Source: Costus lasius (Eukaryota; Streptophyta; Magnoliopsida; Zingiberales; Costaceae). Taken from it: a stretch of 64,000 bases of DNA. Position numbers and translations under genes: made by a program. Numbering within the stretch: position 1 is the first letter of the stretch; every line of letters starts with the position of its first letter. The notes under the pieces are model-generated. The model did no database searches, had not been told where the DNA came from, and saw nothing but the letters and a program-made list of their open reading frames with translations. Positions 57,198-64,000 of the stretch are shown here, piece by piece. The stretch is taken from NCBI GenBank assembly GCA_027563935.2, contig CM050450.1, positions 33,405,439 to 33,469,438 on the forward strand, in the 5' to 3' direction.

Positions 57198-57487
57198 TGT
57201 TAAAAATAGTAAACATGACTCTATGTCGTGCGTGTGTGTGATGCAGGGGTTGAGGTGTCGTGAGTTGAGGTTTAGTGTGTCATGCGGATTAGTGGTGTCG
57301 AGGGTTAATGGTATTTTATTTTTAGCCATAGGTTGCTAATTTATTTTTCTATAAATATGTATACTTTACTTGTTTTGTTTAAGAACTAGCAGCATTTTAA
57401 TACAAGTGATTACGTTATCTCTTTGTCTCTTCTTTGTGTTGTGTGCTCTCTCTCGTCACCATGCTTCCGCTTGTGTTGCTGCGAACA
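57198..57487 (+). repeat. Right LTR of the gag-only copia element
   Basis: TGTTAAAAATAGTAAAC to gctgcgaaca, 290 bp, preceded by the purine tract aagggggag (57189-57197) and followed by TTGGG. Confidence 0.9.
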
Positions 57488-58409
57488 TTGGGCACATAGG
57501 GATTTCCATGGAAGCCCCAGGAACTCTAGCAGAAATATCCGATTCCAACCGCAGAATAGTTATACATCCAAGCATCGAAGCAATCGCTGTTGCTGCTGAG
57601 GCAAGCGTAAGAGTCGTGTTTCTTCTTAGCCTCTTCGCAGGTCGGCTGATCGTTAATGAGCCAACTCAGGTCGACCTCCACTTCCCCTTCAATCCCATCT
57701 AGTTGCTCTGATTCGTAGTAGTCACTCGAGATGAAGGCCTTGATGGTGGAGTCATTCGTCAGACGCAGCACACTCTGATTGAGCCGGGTTAATTGAATCG
57801 CTAATGACTTGGTCAGATGTTTCCAGTTGTCCATGTATGGAGAAACATAGAGCCGGCAGTAACCGATGCCATCAGGTTGAAAATTTTCTTTGGGTCTTGT
57901 GTAGTTGATCGGGCAGAGAATCTTGTTGCGAGTGGGATCGATTAAAGTGGCATCCGCAATGCAACAACTGACCCACAACTTTAGGGATGTGAATGCATAT
58001 TCGTGGTCGCTGAATCCGAGATCACCTAGCGAAAGAAAGTTGTAGGGACCGTCAGCCGGGAGATTGATCAGGGATATGTGGGTAGATACCACTTCAACGC
58101 TCATGGTGGTGACAGCTCTCTTGATGAACAAGGTACCGTACTCGGCGGTGATGCTCTTGTTGAGTTCCATATCGGAGTGGCCGAGCAAGAGCTTGGGGGG
58201 AGTGGTCGAGTCATTGCAGACGAGCTCGAAACTAGGGCGAAAGCAACTGGGGCCGATGCCAAAGGGGTACTCTATGCTGAGGCCGCCACAGCTGGTTGGG
58301 CAGGTGGACAGGAGGGGAAATGTTGGAGACACCATTGCGGAGGTCGCCGATGTTAGTTGTAGTAGCACCAGTAGTAGCAGGGAGATCTTACGCACAGACT
58401 TCATCATTG

Positions 58410-58709
58410 ATTCATTTGTCTGCGATGAGATTTCTAGATTCTAAGATTGGAAGTTCAACCCTACATTGTTGACTAAATAATGCAATCTTGAGGTGGAAAA
58501 ATGGTGCACCCGTCGGCCCCTCCAATCTATTACCAAATGCTATGATTCCTTCTATGTTTTCCTAGTCTTATCGTTTCAGGGTATTCAGTATACAAAAATC
58601 AAACTTAATACCAAAGGGAGAGTGCGATCGAAAATGATATAATGAAATACGGTGATGGAAAATGAAGAACGAGAAATAACGCCCCCACTTTCATTCATTG
58701 GGGTGTGAC
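58410..58709 (-). promoter_or_regulatory. WAKa 5' UTR and proximal promoter
   Basis: Lies directly upstream of the WAKa ATG and is similar to the orphan copy at 41065-41440. Upstream continuity is broken by a solo LTR at 58710. No strong TATA box stands out. Confidence 0.5.
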
Positions 58710-60779
58710 TGTTGGGAAACCCCGGGGACATTTTATAATTTTTCAGAGTCATAGACACACATACATACATTGCACAGCGGAAGAATGTCCCCGAAACAGG
58801 CCGGTCCCAAAAACCCAGTGAAGATCGCAAGCAAGAGAGTCGACACGATGAGTTAAGAAATACCTTAGAGCAAGATGAGGTCGATGTCGTGATAGGCGCC
58901 CAAGCGTGCGCCCTCTGCAGTCTCACACACACGGATGCCTCGAGTCCTCTTCTTCCACGTCCAGTGCTAGCCTCGGGAAGAAGATCCAAGCCTTAGTGCA
59001 CTTTCTTCAACCCTTGCGCCATTTCCAAGGTAGAAGCGCCAATGAAGAAGAAAGATGGAGATGTTGCCACCATGTCTTCAACTCCTCATCCTTACTTGCA
59101 CCAACTCCTAGAGAAGATGCGCCAAGATAAGAGGCAAGAGGGTGAAGACACCAAGTCCTATCCCTGCTTGCTCCAAGAGAAGAAGGATAGAAGAGACTTG
59201 CGGTTAGGATGAAGATGGAAGAGAAGACTTTCGCCAAAGCCTCCCTCTTTGCCCTTCTAATTCTTGCTCATGCCAAAATCAATCCTTTGCTCTCACTTAT
59301 ACCCATGTATATATAGAGAGGCAGAGGGGGCAGCAATAATAGGGTGTGGGCGCAATTCTCAAAGGAGGAGGCGGCTAGGGTAAAAGGGAGGGAGTAATTA
59401 GGGTTTGAGGTAAGGAAAGTCTCCAAGACTTTACCATAAACCTCTCCTAATTATCCATATGCGCATGAGACCTTCCAAAGAAGTCTACCAAGCCATATTA
59501 GCCCCAAGACTTGCCATAGAAGCAAGCATACCATCCAAGGTAGAGGGGCAAGGCGCCTAAAGCTGCCTAATGAAGCAAATTGCGCCACTTCTCCCCATTA
59601 TGCCCATAGGCGCCTAAGGGAGAAGTTTTGTCCCCATTATACCCTTTTAGCCTTTCCTCACTTCATGAGAACTTGTTATTGGGCCTCATTGGATAATGAG
59701 CTAGCCCAAACTTCATTACATGGGTTGATTAAGTACTTGGATCCAATCCAATGCAACCCTAATCCAAATGTGACCTAATCATGGTCAAATACGGGTCAAC
59801 CTGCCAAAAATGAAGTTTGGCTCCAATAACATTCTTCCATCTCATTAGGCCCATTGGCGCTGATGAAATCTCCCAATTAGATCCGAGTTATCCAATAACT
59901 CGATCATAAGGCTTCCCGATCAATACGATAACTCGAGTATCAAGGTGTGCGACCCTGTAGGTTCCTCTGACGCTGGCAGTGCTGACCAAAGGTCACCACA
60001 AGCAGTGAGTGGCACCTAGCAGTGCATCACTACTACCCAGGTCATTGGAATGGATATCGACATCGACATCCCCATCATCGCAACTAGGTACAGATGCATT
60101 ACAGTCTCTTTGCCGAACTGATATCCGATTGGACAAGTGTGTCACCACTTGTTTTCACCCAATCACATGGTTATGACTAAATCAGGTTCTCACCTGGGTA
60201 TGGCCATACACTTTCAGTCATAGAACCATAGAGGAGCTCCATGGATATCATACTTCCCTTAGGAAGGGGCAAATCCTGTGTCTGTCCATTGACCTTCTCA
60301 TATGGGTTGTGACATGCTCAATGACAACCTTATTACCTCCCAACTATGGCGAGGTGTTAGGTTGTATCAAAGCAAGTCCCTAACCATATAGAATGATCAA
60401 TGACCTCAAGTCAAGGGATCAATGCATCTCCTGTCACTTGTGAGGATAACTTATGACACCAAGTCATAGCCTCATAGCGAGTCGGTCCAGTATATCCTCC
60501 AATGATATACCCATGTGTCTGTGTTAGCACCACGTGCCTAACCATCCCACATACCAGTCTCACAAGTACCAGAGCTGTCCCATATCCACTCAGGTACATA
60601 GACTGGGGACAATCATTTGAGCACAGATCCAATCTGTCTCCAGGGACATTATCATGTAAGTACACAATCGCAGGTGTAGACAAACAATGATAACGACAAT
60701 GCCAGAAAGATATATGAATATCAGAGTCAAGTAGTACAAAGATGGACCAAAACTAGGTCCTAGGGCATATACACCAACA
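58710..60779 (-). repeat. Copia solo LTR in the WAKa upstream region
   Basis: Plus-strand ends TGTTGGGAAACCCCGGGG and ...gcatatacaccaaca. It is the reverse complement relative of 27726-29677 (shared 'aggttcctctgacg', 'ggatatcgacatcgacatcc', 'tcaggtacatagactgggg'). gtgtgac repeats on both sides (58703-58709, 60780-60786). About 2.07 kb with no element genes. Confidence 0.88.
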
Positions 60780-60840
60780 GTGTGACCCACGGAGGAAGTC
60801 GAGTTATATACCATAGACGTCAATGAGTCAAATGTATTAT

Positions 60841-62554
60841 TGATGACACCAAAATATATAATAAATTTTGTGTCCTTTGATAGGTATTTTTGTGTCATAT
60901 TTATGCTCTTTTGCTTGTTTTTAAGCCTTATTTGTCAAATATTGTGGAATCTACACGAATTCTTATTTTTCATGATTTTTAGGTAAAAAGTGCCATATTT
61001 TGATGGATTTTGTAAGATTTAAGCACACCAATGGATTCCAGACGTTGAGACGAAGCTACCTGTCAATTTTCATGCAAATCAGAGCAAGTTCGAAAATTAC
61101 ACCCCGGGTGTAATATTTATTACGGGCTGTAATTTTCTGCCCATATTACACCCCTGCCATAATGAAAATTACGGTACCGTATTTTGGACCCAAAATTCAC
61201 ATAACCAAAATACGACAGTGCCGTAATGAAAAACACGGCGGTAATTCTATCCAGCAACCCGATTTTTACGGTCAATTTTGAAGCCCGATTTTTGCGCGAT
61301 CGATTTCAGATGATCCAGGCAATCAATTTGATATCTGAAAGAAGCTTTAAACTCGTCTCAACAAGGAAAAGACGAGGAGAGCAAAAGCCCCAATTTTAAT
61401 CCACTGTCGAGGGAGAAATTAGAGGAGGTGTCCTTAGGGCACGGCCTCGCGCCGATAGGCGTAGAGGCCATCTCAGGCTGCAATTTTCACAAGGAAGCTT
61501 CGCCTGGAGGAGGAGAGGATACCCCTAAAGTTTCAAAGCGAAAGGAGATCGATCGGAGGAGAAATCGACGAAATTGCAAGCGCCGGCATTGTTCACGCAA
61601 GCAAATTACGGCTGTAATTTATATTACAGTTGTGTTGTAAAGTTTTTTTCCCCTTCCTTTTGATTTCTGATCCTTTGAAACTATGGTTTATTGTAATTCT
61701 CTTACCATGCTAGCTTAGACATTGTTTTGGGACATAAGGGTGTAATCCCCTTAATTTTTAATGACTAGATGATTTTTATTTTGTCAGAATAATTTTGTGT
61801 TGATAATTCTACTCATGTGACAATTGCCTTTAATTCTCCATAGTTTTTATATTGTCTTCATGTTTTAGAGTTTTTACAATATGGACTAAAAAGTGATTTG
61901 TGAAAACTTGGAACCCTAGAATTGAATGTTAGAAACTCACCGTAGGAAACTAGGTTTGTTCTTATTTCTCGATTTTAGAAGTATTATTGTCATGTTGATA
62001 ATCTAAATCTAGGATTGAGTTATTGTGATAAACGTGAAGATACTACAAGAAATTGTGTATTGGATAGTTGGAGAACCATAAGTAGAACCTGTGTTGAGAT
62101 TCGGATGCACGAAAGTGATCCTCGAGTTTCCACTTGAGAAAAATTGACTTAGAATTCGGATGTATGAAAGTGATCCTTGAGTTCTTTGTTGATGATTTAC
62201 TTATTTTCAGTATTGAATAGATCTTGCATGAAAGTGAGGATCGTCGGTTCTTTGTATGATTGTCTGCACGAAAGTGAGACAATTCCTTTATGAAGTAAAT
62301 TATATCTTTATCATAATAAAATTTGATTGACGCACATCTATTCATATCTAGTCATAGAAATTAAGATGGATGAAACCCTAGTCCCAGTTTCTCTCTCTAA
62401 TTATCTTTTAGCGTACTTTTCGATCATTTACTTTCATCATATTCGGTTTGCTTAGCTAGTGAGAAAACATCTATTCGATACTTGGCAAACAAGGTCTCTG
62501 TGGTTCGATATCTTTTTTATTACTTCGAGTATCCGTGCACTTGCGGACACAACA
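60841..62554 (+). repeat. Athila-like solo LTR
   Basis: Starts TGATGACACC and ends cgtgcacttgcggacacaaca, sharing the cgtgcacttgcgg end with the Athila LTR at 21514 (minus strand). ATTAT occurs at 60836-60840 and 62555-62559, an exact 5-bp duplication. 1,714 bp. It contains inverted repeats at 61097-61113 and 61170-61181 and a four-fold 'cacgaaagtga' phrase near 62100-62280. No internal element sequence. Confidence 0.88.
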
Positions 62555-62559
62555 ATTAT

Positions 62560-62678
62560 TTCCACACTGGAGGGAGACTGACAACTGCTGTCTGCTAGTC
62601 TCGCCTGGATTCAGGAGCTAAGTCTGTGAGTATATTAAAGAGGAAAGTTCCATGTATTTGGTTCAACATTATACTAGT
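62560..62678. other. Distal WAKa upstream DNA
   Basis: A short piece that, after removal of the solo LTR, continues the alignment with 41390-41420 ('attccac.' ...). No gene. Confidence 0.4.
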
Positions 62679-64000
62679 TGTGATGCTCCCGAGATTTAGC
62701 ACAAATCCCAAAGCACACCGAGATAAAGCGATGGTGGGACCCCTCATCATCAACCGTGTTGGACGACTCGGGCGTGCGATTGTGTCACTGAGGTTGATAC
62801 AAGTCCATAGGGCGAGGGTCGAGTCAAACCATGGAGTGTGGGTTCACACGTGGATGTGAGTTTCTGACTCGACCCATGGACCCCGGACCCTCTCGCGCGA
62901 GCTTGCGAGCGTGCGCAATGAAGAGGGTCAACCGTGGGGCGATTCTGAGCTCTAATCAGCCCCGAACAGGCCTGAACCATTCTTCCAAGCTAAACCGAAC
63001 CGGTTTAGTCGGTCCACGGTCCGGCACGCGCGCGGAAGAGGGGAATTTTCCCCTGTTCTTCTTCCAGCGCTGCGATCAGTGCCGTCCACCGTTGATTCAG
63101 CCAGCTAGAGGTGTGCTCACTAGATCTGGAAGGTTGCTGGCGGTTCGTCCGGGCGTGGCGGCGAGGGCGACGGTGATTTGGGCATGGATTCCTACGTGGA
63201 CTAGCCTAGGGCGGATTTTCAAATCTGCCCTAGTGGAAGCGTGATTTCTGGCGATTCATCACCGGAGATCGGGGCTTACGTGGCGGCGAGGGTGGATTTC
63301 CATCCTCGTCGAGGGGAGGCTGTCCGATCGAGCATTTAAACACTTGGGCAGGTCTGGCGACGACGAAATCTCAGATCTGAAAATAGAGCTTCCTTCTTTC
63401 GGTCGGCAACGAGGCTCCGGCCGTGGACTCATCGGCGTGAGGCTCCAAATCTTCTTTCCGGTGCCTTGAGGTAAGGAGGAGGCTTTCTCCTCCGGCGCCG
63501 GCAGTTAGACGCGGGAGAGAGATCGAAATTTCCGATCTCCGGTTCCATGCGAGCAGCGCGTCCATTGGGTTCAAATCTCGTCAATAGCAACTTCTCCGGC
63601 GATGAGATCTCCTACCATAGGCGACCAGATCCCGACCCTTCGGTGTGACTCCAGTGGTCGGACGGTGATGGACGAAGAAGGGGACTCTTCCCCTGTTTCC
63701 AGCCGAGTGTGCGCCCTACTTTGGACATGAGCCGTGAAGGAGGAAAGGGGAAAGAGGTTGTTGCACGTGTTCGCCCGCGCGACGCGCTTCGACTCCAACC
63801 GGACTTTCCGAAGCAGCTTTCTGGAGGATCTCGGTGGGCTCAGCTTGTGGAGTGGTGGCACGCTACGAGGGTAAACCCTCCCTCGATCTATCATGTGTAG
63901 TGGTAGTAGGACGGTTTTCCTGTGTGTAGTGGATAGGAATTTTTACCACCGTCCGGACTTCGTGTGGCATTTCGTCCAGACGATTCTTTGTGCTATTTGC
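62679..64000 (+). repeat. Putative start of another gypsy-type LTR, running off the window
   Basis: TGTGATGCTCCCGAGATTTAGC at 62679 resembles Tekay-type LTR starts, as I recall them. The following GC-rich DNA, with many open but unconserved frames on both strands, resembles the GC-rich LTR core at 6159-8506 in style. No second LTR, primer site or target duplication is visible, so this is tentative. Confidence 0.35.

Larger units (their letters stand above)
49449..57487 (+). mobile_element. Gag-only Ty1/copia retrotransposon inserted in WAKa
   Basis: Left LTR 49449-49734 and right LTR 57198-57487 are close copies. TTGGG at 49444-49448 and 57488-57492 is an exact 5-bp duplication. A primer site follows the left LTR and a GGGGGAG purine tract precedes the right. 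Between them lies a leader of about 5.7 kb, rich in tandem repeats, then a damaged copia gag (55440-56330) and an acidic ORF (56417-56725). No protease, integrase, RT or RNase H is found. At 8.0 kb it is a large non-autonomous derivative. Confidence 0.88.
49431..58407 (-). pseudogene. WAKa: first exon of a wall-associated-kinase-like gene, split by a copia element
   Basis: The large part is 58407-57493, the end piece 49443-49431, with 49449-57487 inserted (TSD TTGGG). It begins with a signal peptide (KISLLLLVLLQLTSA), then the galacturonan-binding WAK domain (CPTSCGGLSIEYPFGI, FELVCNDS, LWVSCC) with many Cys and Asn glycosylation sites, then the start of an EGF domain (CEEAKKKHDSYACLS...). 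A TAG at about 57526-57528 interrupts the EGF after GIGYFC. The next residues WGFHGNPYVPN continue the family pattern up to the insertion. Across it, the frame leads to a splice donor CAAG|GTAATG with a 2-bp frame offset. It was probably already weakened before the insertion. In a functional gene it would form the apoplastic pectin-binding receptor part. Confidence 0.82.

Noticed and set aside
62831..63900. Several GC-rich frames near the window end
   Set aside because: They overlap on both strands with no conserved motif and lie in a probable LTR.

Overview
The window looks like repeat-dense nuclear DNA of a flowering plant, perhaps a monocot, though the sequence does not settle that. The evidence is Ty1/copia (Angela-type), Ty3/gypsy (Athila-type and a Tekay-like gag-only element), LINE and Mutator-like relics, plus host-type genes: a wall-associated-kinase (WAK) cluster and a GRAS pseudogene. 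No bacterial or organellar genes are visible. Nearly all coding capacity is transposon-derived, and most of it is broken.

Layout. 1-3599: 3' part of an Angela-type copia element (+), inserted in an LTR of the next element. 3600-8506: gag-only gypsy element (-) with large LTRs, an intact 449-aa Gag and no pol. 8507-21513: old, mostly non-coding DNA with a Mutator-like element with long inverted repeats (10983-12270), a GRAS-domain pseudogene (about 12395-13040), gypsy and copia relics, a tandemly repeated pol-like remnant, and a LINE stub. 21514-35623: Athila-type gypsy element (-) with LTRs, tRNA-Asp-type primer site, decayed gag-pol and an Athila env-position ORF. A copia solo LTR sits in its integrase, and its LTRs carry arrays of hairpins.

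35624-40316 is the most interesting part. It is an intact-looking 8-exon gene (-) encoding a plant-mobile-domain/DUF1985-like N-terminus, a coiled coil, and a segment resembling the lead-in to a Ulp1-type protease, cut off at the Athila border. Introns 1 and 5 are filled with about 50 and about 18 copies of a TGTTATAC / GTATAACA motif spaced about 20-21 bp apart. This resembles the Arabidopsis VANDAL/VANC anti-silencing arrangement, where a transposon-encoded protein recognises short motifs clustered in the transposon's own non-coding DNA, but with a different motif.

41065-62600: remains of a WAK cluster (-). There is a promoter-only paralogue (41065-41440), WAKb (kinase exon 44150-45274 with two in-frame stops; damaged first exon 47816-48297) and WAKa (first exon 57493-58407 plus 49431-49443). 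WAKa is split by an 8-kb gag-only copia element (49449-57487, TSD TTGGG), whose leader contains several satellite-like arrays. Two solo LTRs (58710-60779; 60841-62554, TSD ATTAT) interrupt the WAKa upstream region. 62679-64000 appears to begin another LTR.

No functional host gene is supported. Two gag-only elements depend, if they move, on pol supplied in trans, and the motif-array gene is the only multi-exon reading frame without visible damage apart from its truncation.
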